Assembly (NCBI GenBank): GCA_023422835.1
Contig: JAFAGI010000007.1
Span: 186,001-250,000, forward strand
Length of the DNA stretch: 64,000 bases
Source: Bacteroidota bacterium
GTDB taxonomy: Bacteria > Bacteroidota > Bacteroidia > Chitinophagales > Chitinophagaceae
Direction: 5' to 3'
Within the stretch, counting starts at the first letter, position 1; each line of letters begins with the position of its first letter. The translations under genes were made by a program, and so were the position numbers. Positions 43,300 through 51,963 of the stretch are shown here, piece after piece. Under the pieces are notes generated by a model. The model ran no database searches. It saw only the letters and a list, made by a program, of their open reading frames with translations, and was not told where the DNA came from.

Positions 43300-43524
43300 T
43301 TAATGAGCAGCTTTAACTGAATCTTTAACTGCTTCAGCAACTTGTTTTGCTGAATCTAAAGTAGCATCAGTAGCAGCATCTACAGAATCAACCATTGCAT
43401 TAGCTGAATCAGTAACTGCTTCAGTTTGAACGTTAGCTACTGAATCAGCAGTATCGTTAGTTGTAGAAGTGTTACAAGCTGCAAAAGTTGCTCCGATAGC
43501 TAATACTAAAAATAATTTTTTCAT
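43300..43524 (-). CDS. Small Ala/Asp/Ser/Val-rich lipoprotein
   Basis: 74 aa. Signal peptide LFLVLAIGATFAAC, lipid Cys17. The mature part is a low-complexity helix with repeated DS(A/V) units: NDTADSVANV, TDSANAMVDSVDAAT, LDSAKQVAEAVKDSVKAA. No Pro and few aromatics after the Cys. It may be an abundant outer-membrane lipoprotein like small helical lipoproteins, but no family is recognised. It has its own terminator and stands alone between repeats and an ECF sigma gene. Confidence 0.72.
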   Translation of the reverse strand: MKKLFLVLAIGATFAACNTSTTNDTADSVANVQTEAVTDSANAMVDSVDAATDATLDSAKQVAEAVKDSVKAAH

Positions 43525-43765
43525 TTTTCGTTTTGTTTTAATTATTAAATTTAATGATTATGCTATTTAATACGGAAAATAAAAAAAGGTAACCCGCTGC
43601 CTGAAAAATATTTTTAAAATTTTTTTCAGGTGGTCTGAAAACAGGCATGTGAGAATAAGTATCTAAACTTCAATTTCTTTAAAATATATTAAATTACCTG
43701 TATTAAAAAAAGGTTTGCCAAAATGGGTTACTTTTACACATCAATTCGTATTAAATAATATCACT

Positions 43766-44338
43766 GTGATACCGGAACTGGACGACAAAGATTTATTGGA
43801 AGGCCTGGCAAAGAATGATTCTGCTGCAATAAAAGAGATTTATACCAAAAATTTCGGCATTATTCAATCCTTTATTATCAACAACAGCGGCACACAGGAC
43901 GATGCAAGGGATATTTTCCAGGAGGCGATGATTACATTGTATGAAAAAGCGAATGATAAGGATTTTGTACTCACCAGCCAGATAAGAACTTATTTGTATT
44001 CAGTTGCGAGAAACCTATGGTTGAAAAAACTTTATAAGCAAAACAGGTATGTAAGCGCAGAAGTGATGGGACTGGAAGAAGCCATTGCAGTAGAGGATGA
44101 CCTGGAATTGCACGAGCAAAAAAACGAGGAATACAATATTATGATGAATGCGCTCAATAGCCTTGGAGAACCTTGTAAAACTTTGCTTGAAGAATTCTAT
44201 CTAAACAATAAGGATATGACCGCATTGACTGAGATGTTTGGCTACACAAACAGTGACAATGCTAAAAACCAAAAATATAAATGCCTTGTAAGATTGAAGA
44301 AACTATTTTTTGCTAATTATCATAATATAAAAGAGTGA
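43766..44338 (+). CDS. ECF-type RNA polymerase sigma factor
   Basis: 190 aa from a GTG at 43766; an in-frame TTG at 43715 would add 17 residues but would lie upstream of a possible -7 box (TACTTTTA, 43729-43736). Region 2: IIQSFIINNSGTQDDARDIF then QEAMITLYEK; region 4: LGEPCKTLLEEFYLNNKDMT and GYTNSDNAKNQKYKCLVRLK. The region 4 core is less regular than in SigW-type factors. Its stop overlaps the start of the protease gene (TGATG), so the two are coupled. Confidence 0.85.
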   Translation: MIPELDDKDLLEGLAKNDSAAIKEIYTKNFGIIQSFIINNSGTQDDARDIFQEAMITLYEKANDKDFVLTSQIRTYLYSVARNLWLKKLYKQNRYVSAEVMGLEEAIAVEDDLELHEQKNEEYNIMMNALNSLGEPCKTLLEEFYLNNKDMTALTEMFGYTNSDNAKNQKYKCLVRLKKLFFANYHNIKE

Positions 44339-45444
44339 TGGACAGAATAAAACTTTTAGAATCCATTGAACGATACCTTAACAATGAAATGAACGAAGAA
44401 GAACTGACGAAGTTTGAAGAACTGCGCAAAACTTCTGCTGACGTTGATATGATGGTAGTAGAACACAGGTTCTTTCTGTCTAAACTGGAGGGATTTGGCA
44501 AAAAAAGAAACTTCCGCCTAGCTTTACAGGCTACCCACAATCAGCTCGTTTCCGATGGCAAAATCTACGAATTTGAGGCACCTAAACAACCTAAGATTGT
44601 AGCGCTTTATAAAAAATATAAAAAAACTACCGGCATCGCGGCCTCCATAGCAGGCATTACCGCCCTGCTCATCAGCGGGCTGGTCACTTTTATCTCTCCT
44701 CATAAAAATGATGTTAAGATCCAACAACTGAGCCGTGACATTGCACAAATTAAAAAAACGCAAAATTATCAATACAGGAAATTAAAAGAAGTTGACTCCA
44801 AAATACCGGAAGGCGCTGTACTTGCCGGCGGGGGCTCTGCTTTCCTCATAGACAATGCAGGATACCTCATCACCAATGCTCACGTGCTGAAAGGTACCGG
44901 AGCTATCGTGGTTGACAACATGGGTAAAGAATTCAACACCGTCATCGTTCATGTGGATCATACCAAAGACCTGGCAATTTTAAAGATCAAAGACAACGAT
45001 TACAGAAATGTAAAAGCGTTGCCCTATTCTTTAAAACGTAAGAATATGGACTTGGGTGAAGAAGTATTTACTTTAGGATATCCGCGCAACGAGGTTACCT
45101 ACAACTCAGGATACATTAGCGCACAAACAGGCTATGACGGCGATACGTCTTCCTTCCAGCTCTCCCTGCTGGCCAACCCGGGCAACTCAGGCGGGCCGGT
45201 TTTTAATAGAAAAGGGGAAGTTGTTGGCGTACTAAGCACCCGCCAGGCAAAAGCAGAAGGTGTGGTATTCGCTATTAAATCTAACGAAGTATTCCAGGTT
45301 ATCCGAGACTGGAAAACCAGCGATACAGTTGCCAACAACCTGAAACTGCCGATTGTGCAGAACAATAAGCTGATCACAGACAACAGGGTTGAGCTGCTGA
45401 AAAAGCTGGATGATTACGTTTTCATGGTAAAAGCGTACAATTAA
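44338..45444 (+). CDS. Membrane-anchored trypsin-like serine protease in anti-sigma position
   Basis: 368 aa from the ATG overlapping the sigma stop. Residues 1-90 are cytoplasmic and helical (LLESIERYLNNEMNEEELTK), like the start of anti-sigma factors but without a zinc motif. One membrane helix (about 99-120), a short coiled coil, then a periplasmic HtrA-like protease domain: His182 in ITNAHVLKG, Asp211 in HTKDLAILKI, Ser284 in NPGNSGGPV. No PDZ domain is seen. It may sense envelope stress and hold or release the sigma factor (inference from gene order and topology). Confidence 0.85.
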   Translation: MDRIKLLESIERYLNNEMNEEELTKFEELRKTSADVDMMVVEHRFFLSKLEGFGKKRNFRLALQATHNQLVSDGKIYEFEAPKQPKIVALYKKYKKTTGIAASIAGITALLISGLVTFISPHKNDVKIQQLSRDIAQIKKTQNYQYRKLKEVDSKIPEGAVLAGGGSAFLIDNAGYLITNAHVLKGTGAIVVDNMGKEFNTVIVHVDHTKDLAILKIKDNDYRNVKALPYSLKRKNMDLGEEVFTLGYPRNEVTYNSGYISAQTGYDGDTSSFQLSLLANPGNSGGPVFNRKGEVVGVLSTRQAKAEGVVFAIKSNEVFQVIRDWKTSDTVANNLKLPIVQNNKLITDNRVELLKKLDDYVFMVKAYN

Positions 45445-45467
45445 TATACATGGTTATTGATGTGAGA

Positions 45468-45491
45468 GTGGGCCCGAAAGGCTCACTTTTT
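45468..45491 (+). terminator. Terminator of the sigma-protease operon
   Basis: GTGGGCC (45468-45474), loop CGAAA, GGCTCAC (45480-45486), followed by five T. One wobble pair. Confidence 0.78.
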
Positions 45492-45559
45492 GTATATCCA
45501 CAATAAACTTTACAACACACGCAACGTCTAAAGTATGTAATTTTTACAATCAACCATTC

Positions 45560-45979
45560 ATGAAATCAACTATTATACAATCTCTTTTATCAGCAACCTT
45601 TTTCCTATTTTTTCATAATGCGAACAGTCAACAAATTGTTGACATTCGATTTAACCTGTATGCCGACAGCGTAAAAACCACGATTGATAATTATATAAAT
45701 GTAGAAGGAAAACTTTCTAACGGGAGGTATATTCCTTTAACAGAAAAAGAGATCAGCTTTAGCTCTGACTACGGCAGATGGAAGGGCAACTGCCTGCTGA
45801 TTGATAAGAAAGACAATCTTAATGCTATAAAAATTACTGCTTCACTGAAGTCAAATCCTGAAATTCAGAAATCTACCACAGTCTACGTACAAAAATACGA
45901 TGATCCGGGCTATTACCTCACAGAACAGGATTATATGAATCAGCTCCGCAAACGGCAGCAACGCAGCCGTAGGTTGTAA
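45560..45979 (+). CDS. Secreted protein of unknown function
   Basis: 139 aa. Signal peptide (LLSATFFLFFHNANSQ). The mature part is beta-rich with an Ig-like pattern (VDIRFNLYADSVKTTIDNYI then NVEGKLSNGRYIPL; AIKITASLKSNPEIQKSTTV) and a basic tail (RKRQQRSRRL). No family recognised. It has its own gap on both sides and lies 25 nt before the Nudix gene. Confidence 0.7.
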   Translation: MKSTIIQSLLSATFFLFFHNANSQQIVDIRFNLYADSVKTTIDNYINVEGKLSNGRYIPLTEKEISFSSDYGRWKGNCLLIDKKDNLNAIKITASLKSNPEIQKSTTVYVQKYDDPGYYLTEQDYMNQLRKRQQRSRRL

Positions 45980-46004
45980 CAGCTAAAAAGTTTACTTTTG
46001 GCTT

Positions 46005-46559
46005 ATGGAAAACCCGTGGAAAATAATATCCGCCAAAGACTTGTATGATAACCCCTGGATAAAGCTCACCGAGTTCAATGTGGTAAACCCTTCGGGCGGC
46101 AAAGGCATTTACGGCAAAGTACATTTTAAGAACATTGCCATCGGCATCGTGGCATTAGACCTGTCAAATAATATATACTTGGTGGGCCAGCATCGCTTTA
46201 CACTGAACAGTTACTCCTGGGAAATTCCTGAAGGCGGATGCCCGGAACATGAAGCGCCGCTGGAAGCAGCCAGGCGTGAACTTCTTGAGGAAACAGGCTT
46301 GCATGCGGCATACTGGCAGGAGTTGATGCGCCTGCATTTATCCAATTCCGTTACCGATGAGCTGGCAATTGTATATGTTGCAAAAGAGCTTACACAACAC
46401 GACAATGACCTGGAAGAAACTGAAGATATATCCGCTGTAAGGATCCCGTTTAGTGAAGCTTTGAATAAAGTATTGGCCGGTGAAATCACGGATGCCATCA
46501 CGGTTGCAGCTATATTAAAAATGGCTGTATCAGTACCCGAACTTAATCAGCCCTCTTAA
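46005..46559 (+). CDS. Nudix hydrolase, ADP-ribose pyrophosphatase-like
   Basis: 184 aa. Nudix box GGCPEHEAPLEAARRELLEE then TGL matches GxxxxxEx7REUxEExGU. The upstream strands (VGQHRFTLNSYSWEIPEGG) are typical of the ADP-sugar branch. It would hydrolyse a nucleoside diphosphate linked to a sugar; the exact substrate is unknown. It overlaps the convergent rhomboid gene by 30 nt. Confidence 0.9.
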   Translation: MENPWKIISAKDLYDNPWIKLTEFNVVNPSGGKGIYGKVHFKNIAIGIVALDLSNNIYLVGQHRFTLNSYSWEIPEGGCPEHEAPLEAARRELLEETGLHAAYWQELMRLHLSNSVTDELAIVYVAKELTQHDNDLEETEDISAVRIPFSEALNKVLAGEITDAITVAAILKMAVSVPELNQPS

Positions 46560-47189
46560 AGGCGTTGATCTTACCTTCAGTATAAATTCATTAATCAGGT
46601 TGATATCTGCCAGCAAGGCAAAAACCGCAAATGTGAATATCAGCCCAAAAAATCCGCCGAAAAGGTGCGCTGAGTGGTTGATATTGCCTGCCTGCTTCTT
46701 ATCAAGATAATAAGAGATGGCAATGTAAATAAAACCAAATAAAAATGCAGGCATGTACAATGGTATAAACACAATACCCATGTAATTCATTGGATTGATA
46801 AGCATGTAAGCAAATACTACCGCCGAGATTGCGCCTGATGCCCCCAAGCTCCTGTAATAATAATTGTCGCTGTTTTTACTATAGGAAGGCAGCAGGCAGA
46901 AAAACAAAGCGCCAAGATAGAGCAGTAAATACAACACAGAGCCCAGTCCGATACCGAATATAGCTTTGAAAACGTCTTCTATTTCCCGGCCGAAAATAAA
47001 AAGCGTAAACATATTAAAGAAAAGGTGAGCCATATCTGCATGTATAAAGCCGCAGGTAAAAAACCTGTACCACTCTCCCCTTTTTGAAATAGCCGGCGGA
47101 AAAAAAATAAGCTTATCCAGTAAATTCTGGTTGTTGAAAGCCATGAAAGAGATAATACTGGTAATAGCTATAATTATAATCGTGATCAT
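46530..47189 (-). CDS. Rhomboid-family intramembrane serine protease
   Basis: 219 aa, six membrane helices. FFTCGFIHADMAHLFFNMFT, the catalytic GASG with Ser118 (RSLGASGAISAVVF) and NHSAHLFGGFFG with His175. Third rhomboid of the window; it is not next to the other two. It lies 48 nt downstream of rlmH on the same strand. Confidence 0.9.
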   Translation of the reverse strand: MITIIIIAITSIISFMAFNNQNLLDKLIFFPPAISKRGEWYRFFTCGFIHADMAHLFFNMFTLFIFGREIEDVFKAIFGIGLGSVLYLLLYLGALFFCLLPSYSKNSDNYYYRSLGASGAISAVVFAYMLINPMNYMGIVFIPLYMPAFLFGFIYIAISYYLDKKQAGNINHSAHLFGGFFGLIFTFAVFALLADINLINEFILKVRSTPLRGLIKFGY

Positions 47190-47237
47190 TTAGCACGGGA
47201 TATTTAGGGCAAAATAACAATAAAAATCAAAACCGAC

Positions 47238-47711
47238 CTAAACATGATGGTATTTTTCATTTTTTAAAATGGTGCAGGCGCGGTAAAGTTGCTCTGAAAG
47301 TATCAACCTTACCAGCATGTGCGGGAATACCAGCCTGGAAATGCTCCAGGTAAAATCTGCTTTTTGAAAAATGGATTGGTCTACCCCGAAAGCGCCTCCA
47401 ATAAGGAATACCAGGCGCCTTGCCGAAGCATTGGCTTTATGCTGAATGTAAGCAGCCAGCTCGGGCGACGATAAATTTTTGCCCCGCTCATCCAGCAATA
47501 CCAAAACATCATCCTGCTGAATGACCGATAACACTGATTTGGCTTCTGTTGATTTCAGTTCATCTGCTGACAATGCCGCTGCATTTTTTACAGGGGCAAT
47601 GATCTTCCATTCCGCAGGAAAATATTTATTCAACCTTTTGGTAAAATCTTCCACTCCTTCCCGGATATAAGGTTCATGTGCTTTACCAATAGACAGGAGC
47701 AGGATTTTCAT
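47238..47711 (-). CDS. rlmH: 23S rRNA (pseudouridine-1915-N3)-methyltransferase
   Basis: 157 aa, the family's usual size. SPOUT knot: VLVLLDERGKNLSSPELAAY, VFLIGGAFGVD, WSISRLVFPHMLVRLILSEQ and LYRACTILKNEKYHH. It methylates pseudouridine in helix 69 of 23S rRNA as a dimer. Directly upstream lies copy D of the duplicated element shared with cinA. Confidence 0.95.
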   Translation of the reverse strand: MKILLLSIGKAHEPYIREGVEDFTKRLNKYFPAEWKIIAPVKNAAALSADELKSTEAKSVLSVIQQDDVLVLLDERGKNLSSPELAAYIQHKANASARRLVFLIGGAFGVDQSIFQKADFTWSISRLVFPHMLVRLILSEQLYRACTILKNEKYHHV

Positions 47712-47814
47712 GTGTATAATTTTTAATTCGCCGCTTTGCCGCTGTTTTTAATGGTCGCATGGAATAGCCTTTATTCATTCGCGGTTGGTATGCAGCATCC
47801 TTATGGTTATTCCA
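47712..47814 (-). repeat. ~100-bp duplicated leader element, copy D (before rlmH)
   Basis: In gene direction: TGGAATAACC, then AACCGCGAATGAATAAAG, GGCTATTCCATGCGACCATT, CGGCAAAGCGGCG, ending ACACATG at the rlmH start. The ends TGGAATAACC and GGCTATTCCA are inverted repeats (one wobble). Compare copy C (42874-42973). It also contains a short open frame MNKGYSMRPLKTAAK that overlaps the rlmH start out of frame; in copy C the same frame stops after MNKGYSM. Confidence 0.75.
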
Positions 47815-47860
47815 TTTATATAAATTTATATTTTAATAGTTGATACACTTTGCATTGTTT

Positions 47861-48478
47861 TCAACCAGGTAGATTCTTTAGTTCGGGCATGCCAAAATAT
47901 TTTTGAAAAAGAAAATTGGTAAGCCAGCCGCTGCATAGACCTACCACAGTACCACCTAAAATGTCGCCGGGGAAATGTACGCCCACGTACACCTGTGCAT
48001 AGCTGACTAAAGCTGCCCATACCAGGAATAACCATGCCCAATCCCTGAGATAAGGCCGCAGTGTGAGAAAAAAGAAATAGCCAATACCAAAATGGTTAGC
48101 CGCGTGGGATGAAGTAAAGCTATAGCCTCCCGAGCAATGTGGCAGCAGCAGGCGTGCCTGCTCACGCAAGCCTGCTAAATTACAGGGCCGTATCCTATCG
48201 AAAGTATTTTTAAAAAATGAACTGCTGATCTGGTCTGAAATGATAACGGTAAGAATAGCAAATAGCAGCCAGGACCACGATTTTTTTCCAAAATTATAAA
48301 ACACCATCAACAGCATGAAAATGTACAAAGGAACCCAGGTATATTTATTGCGGAATAAAGGTGCAATGCCGTCGAAAGCTGCGGAAGTCCATTGGGTATT
48401 GATCTTTAAGAACAACCAGGTATCCCATTTTTCCAGGATTTGAAGTATATCGCTTGTTATGATAGCCTCAATAAACAT
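47861..48478 (-). CDS. PAP2-family membrane phosphatase
   Basis: 205 aa. Acid-phosphatase motifs KNTFDRIRPC, YSFTSSHAANHFG and YAQVYVGVHFPGDILGG, with five or so membrane helices. It may dephosphorylate undecaprenyl or phosphatidyl-glycerol phosphates. The gene follows the GT39 gene by 10 nt. A dedicated UppP is also present elsewhere in the window. Confidence 0.9.
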   Translation of the reverse strand: MFIEAIITSDILQILEKWDTWLFLKINTQWTSAAFDGIAPLFRNKYTWVPLYIFMLLMVFYNFGKKSWSWLLFAILTVIISDQISSSFFKNTFDRIRPCNLAGLREQARLLLPHCSGGYSFTSSHAANHFGIGYFFFLTLRPYLRDWAWLFLVWAALVSYAQVYVGVHFPGDILGGTVVGLCSGWLTNFLFQKYFGMPELKNLPG

Positions 48479-48488
48479 TAAACTGTTT

Positions 48489-50132
48489 CTATTTGACAGA
48501 TGTGATGATATAGCATTTCTTCAGAGTATTTTCCCTTGTATGATCCCTCAAAAAATTCAAAGATAATTTAGTTACATGAAAATCGTTGTACGCTTTCAGT
48601 ATATTAAATTTTGTATTCATCATTCGCAGGCTGTCGAGTGTGGGCTGCGTTATAAAAATGCGCGGGTTTTCTTTTTCCAGAAAAGCCGATACATCCTGCA
48701 TGTTAGTTAAAGTTACAGGCTCCTTATCTCCATAAAACCTGTATTGTGTAGAATAATGATCCATTGCGTGCTCATAACGTTCCTGCGTAAGATTGACATC
48801 CTGCGCGGCTTTCATACCGGCTTGGTACTGCATAAGAAAAGGATAGAAATAAAGATTCATGAACGGGTAAAGCACACAGGCAAATGCAAAAGAATACAAC
48901 ATGGTCTTATGCAGGCTGTCTTTTTTATTCATGGTAAATAAGAAACATACGCCTGCAATGATGATACCTGCTACCATGACTATGTATTTACCGGGGTTAT
49001 TGATCAGCCAACTCAGCAAAATAATAAATACCACACTCAGACAAAACAGCACAAACTGAACAATAGCAAGGTTCCTGGCTGTTTGTGTTTTTGCTAACGC
49101 AGACAAATAGGCCGCTACTGCGATGGAAAAGTGCGGAAACAGGATAATAATATAATGCGGCAATTGAAAATCAGATACAGAAAAAATAAGGAAAGTCAGC
49201 AATGCCGCGCCATACAGTATCCATCTCTCACCAGTAAGTTTTAACTGCTTTGCACCTTTTAACAATGCAAATAAAAATATTACACTCCATGGCAGAAAAG
49301 CCCACAGCGTTGTATGCAGGAAGAAGGAATTGTCACCACTGCCTTTGATAGGCCCTGTATTGAAGAACCTGCCGAACTGGCTGTCCCACAGGAAAAATTG
49401 TATACCTGAAACATTTTGCTTATCAAACACAACTTTTTCAGGGTGCAGGTCAAATTGAGTATATAAGGCGTAAAGCTCAGGGAAAATCACCAACAGTATC
49501 AGCACGATCAGCAGGTACCATTTCACTTTAAAAAATTCTTTCCACTGCCTGCTTAGGATAAAGTACAGCGCCAGCCCGCCTGCAATGGTGAGCAGTACAA
49601 AAATGCCTTTGGTCATGACGGCAAAGCCTGAAAACAGCGCAGCCATTAAGATATAGCTTAGTTTATCCTCACGGTAAGCCAGCAATATATAATATGTAGC
49701 AGCTATAATAAGTGTTGTAAGATACGGCTCGGCTTTAACATCAAAATTACTGATTACGCCATGCAATGCAATCACATACACCAGGACTGCACATTTTGCC
49801 ACAACATTGTTGTAAAGTTTAGCAGCTATTTTGTAAGTATAATAAATGCCTGTCAGCCAGAAAAGAAACGCAGGGAGTTTGTATCCAAATGCATTAATGC
49901 CAAAAATCTTAAAGCTTATCGCGGCCATCCAGAAAGGAAAATGCGGTTTGTCCAGCCAGTCTTTTCCGTAGGCGAAAAGATTCAGCCAGTCATTTCTTTG
50001 GGCCATATTTTTGGCAATATCAGCATACAGAATGCTGTCGCCCGTAAAAACCTGCGTAAAAATGCCTGTTGCATTCAACACAATGCCTAAGGCCAACAGT
50101 GGCCGGAAATATTGTTGAAGGAATCTGTCCAT
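48489..50132 (-). CDS. GT39/ArnT-like membrane glycosyltransferase
   Basis: 547 aa from the ATG at 50132; a longer frame reaching 50159 would cross a -7 promoter box. About a dozen membrane helices. The first periplasmic loop (FTGDSILYADIAKNMAQRND then W, KPHFPFWMAAISFKIFG) is typical of PMT/ArnT-family enzymes, which move a sugar from a polyprenyl phosphate to lipid A or protein. Acceptor unknown. Operon with the PAP2 gene, fitting a polyprenyl-phosphate cycle. Confidence 0.86.
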   Translation of the reverse strand: MDRFLQQYFRPLLALGIVLNATGIFTQVFTGDSILYADIAKNMAQRNDWLNLFAYGKDWLDKPHFPFWMAAISFKIFGINAFGYKLPAFLFWLTGIYYTYKIAAKLYNNVVAKCAVLVYVIALHGVISNFDVKAEPYLTTLIIAATYYILLAYREDKLSYILMAALFSGFAVMTKGIFVLLTIAGGLALYFILSRQWKEFFKVKWYLLIVLILLVIFPELYALYTQFDLHPEKVVFDKQNVSGIQFFLWDSQFGRFFNTGPIKGSGDNSFFLHTTLWAFLPWSVIFLFALLKGAKQLKLTGERWILYGAALLTFLIFSVSDFQLPHYIIILFPHFSIAVAAYLSALAKTQTARNLAIVQFVLFCLSVVFIILLSWLINNPGKYIVMVAGIIIAGVCFLFTMNKKDSLHKTMLYSFAFACVLYPFMNLYFYPFLMQYQAGMKAAQDVNLTQERYEHAMDHYSTQYRFYGDKEPVTLTNMQDVSAFLEKENPRIFITQPTLDSLRMMNTKFNILKAYNDFHVTKLSLNFLRDHTRENTLKKCYIITSVK

Positions 50133-50146
50133 AATAAAAGTACGCG

Positions 50147-50154
50147 CAAAAGTA
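50147..50154 (-). promoter_or_regulatory. -7 promoter box of the GT39 gene
   Basis: TActTTTG on the minus strand, 14 nt before the ATG at 50132. It supports the shorter start. Confidence 0.45.
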
Positions 50155-50258
50155 AGCAATTGCGCATACTTTATTTCAGCTTTACAGGCTGATATTTATC
50201 ATAGCATTACTACAATATAATTATTAAAGCGTACATACAGCGATCACCGGTTATGTGG

Positions 50259-51839
50259 TTAGTCTGCCACCACCCTGTAGGTTTTCTTCGCAGTATGTTG
50301 CTTTCCATACCTGTCGGTAGCGCGCACTTCAATGATATGTTCGCCCGCATCCAGTTTAAAAGGAATACCCGCAGACCATAAGTGTGTGCTCAATAAAGCA
50401 TTTGAAGGGCGGCGGCCGGGGACTACGGTTTCAGAAGCATCCCAATCCATCAGTGATTTCATATAGTTAGGATCCGCAGATTCTGTGTAGTCCATTTTTT
50501 TCCATTTACCAACCCCCACCCTGAATTCTACCAGGTCAGTTTTATGTCCCATAAAGAAATTAGCATAGATCAGCGCAGAGGTTCTTTTGTTTTGGGCAAT
50601 TACTTTGGGTGCATAAATTTCAATCTGGTAATCTGCCGGCTTACCCATTACCTGGTATTGAATATCATATGTATTTTGTTTGATGTTGAGATAAGCATAA
50701 CCTCTTGGTGTGCCGTCGCGCATGGTACCATCAGGAAACGCTTTATTTGCGGTATTTCCGGAATACCAGTCGCCCGATGTGGTGCCTGCATTGTATTCAT
50801 GAAGCGGTTGTTTACCAAACCATCCGTGTTTTTCGGTGTAATAGATCTGCTCCTGGAAATGCGTGTGTGCCGACATAAGCAATACATTCGAAAAATCTTT
50901 CAGTATAGCAAAAAACCGCTTTCTGTCTGCATCTCTGAAGTGGTTGCTGCCGCCTGAGGCGTTATCCAAGGGAATGTGGTATGAAATCACCAACAGTTTG
51001 TTTTTATCAATATGCCTGAGGTTGTTTTCCAGAAAGTCCAACTGGTCTGGCCTGAAACCGCCTATATAACCTTTTCCATCGCGGGGGTCGGGGTAGATAA
51101 TGTTATCCAGGATGATAAAATGTGCATCAGCATAATTCCAGGCATAATTATTCGGGCCGAAGTTTCTTTCAAAACTCTCATCAGACAAGCTATCTGCAAC
51201 AGCATCCAGGTTCATATCATGGTTGCCCATCACATGATACCAGGGAATGCCCAGCGTGGAAATATATTTTTTATAAGGCTCGTGCAATGTAAGGTCATCT
51301 CCTACCAGGTCTCCCAGGCTGATGCCAAAAGAGTAATTGCCTGCATTTCGAATGCCTTGTACAATGCTTTCATTAAAATAATCAAGCTCTCTGAGGTTGT
51401 AAGGCTGCGGATCTCCGAAAACAAGAGCAGAAAATTTTGTGCTTTCTGAAACAGGCCTCATAGCAAAGTCTACTGAAGCGGGTATGCCGCCGGTCCTGCT
51501 CACACCTTTGTATTTGAAAGATGCTGGTGATCCTGCCGGTTTATGTATATAGAAAAATTGAGGCGAATTATATCTATCCATATGAAATTGGTAACCGGAG
51601 GGCTTTATCACAAAAACAATGTTATCGCTGCCCACAGAAATACTATACTTCCCCTGCGCATCCGTAACAACTACATCCCTGCCGTTCGAAACAGAAACAT
51701 TGGCAATTCCTTTTTCGTTACGGTCCTTCTTGCGGTTGCTATTCTGATCATTGAAAACAAAGCCTGTAATTACAGATTGAGCAAAAATGAATTGCGACAG
51801 GCAACTGAACACTAATAAAAATAAAATTCTATGAATCAT
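50259..51839 (-). CDS. Secreted calcineurin-like metallophosphoesterase
   Basis: 526 aa from the ATG at 51839, at the signal peptide (ILFLLVFSCLSQFIFAQ). Residues about 24-130 are an SdrD-like N-terminal domain (VITGFVFNDQNSNRKKDRNE). The catalytic domain has metal motifs FGDPQP (141-146), SLGDLVGDD (174-182), GNHD (205-208) and MSAHTHFQEQ. The C-terminal ~150 residues are an Ig-like domain. Family members act as periplasmic phosphodiesterases; the substrate is unknown. Confidence 0.88.
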   Translation of the reverse strand: MIHRILFLLVFSCLSQFIFAQSVITGFVFNDQNSNRKKDRNEKGIANVSVSNGRDVVVTDAQGKYSISVGSDNIVFVIKPSGYQFHMDRYNSPQFFYIHKPAGSPASFKYKGVSRTGGIPASVDFAMRPVSESTKFSALVFGDPQPYNLRELDYFNESIVQGIRNAGNYSFGISLGDLVGDDLTLHEPYKKYISTLGIPWYHVMGNHDMNLDAVADSLSDESFERNFGPNNYAWNYADAHFIILDNIIYPDPRDGKGYIGGFRPDQLDFLENNLRHIDKNKLLVISYHIPLDNASGGSNHFRDADRKRFFAILKDFSNVLLMSAHTHFQEQIYYTEKHGWFGKQPLHEYNAGTTSGDWYSGNTANKAFPDGTMRDGTPRGYAYLNIKQNTYDIQYQVMGKPADYQIEIYAPKVIAQNKRTSALIYANFFMGHKTDLVEFRVGVGKWKKMDYTESADPNYMKSLMDWDASETVVPGRRPSNALLSTHLWSAGIPFKLDAGEHIIEVRATDRYGKQHTAKKTYRVVAD

Positions 51840-51963
51840 TTCTTGTGATTTTAAATGCAAGAATAGGTTTAGTGTGTGACTTGAAGGTTAATTTAATATT
51901 TCCTCATTGTTAATAAAAAAGCGCATCAATGTGTGACACGCTTTCAATCTTAATGTCGGGTTA

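Noticed and set aside
43715-43765. TTG start for the ECF sigma factor
   Set aside because: It precedes a possible -7 box, and the added residues do not look like sigma region 1/2. The GTG at 43766 is preferred, though not proven.
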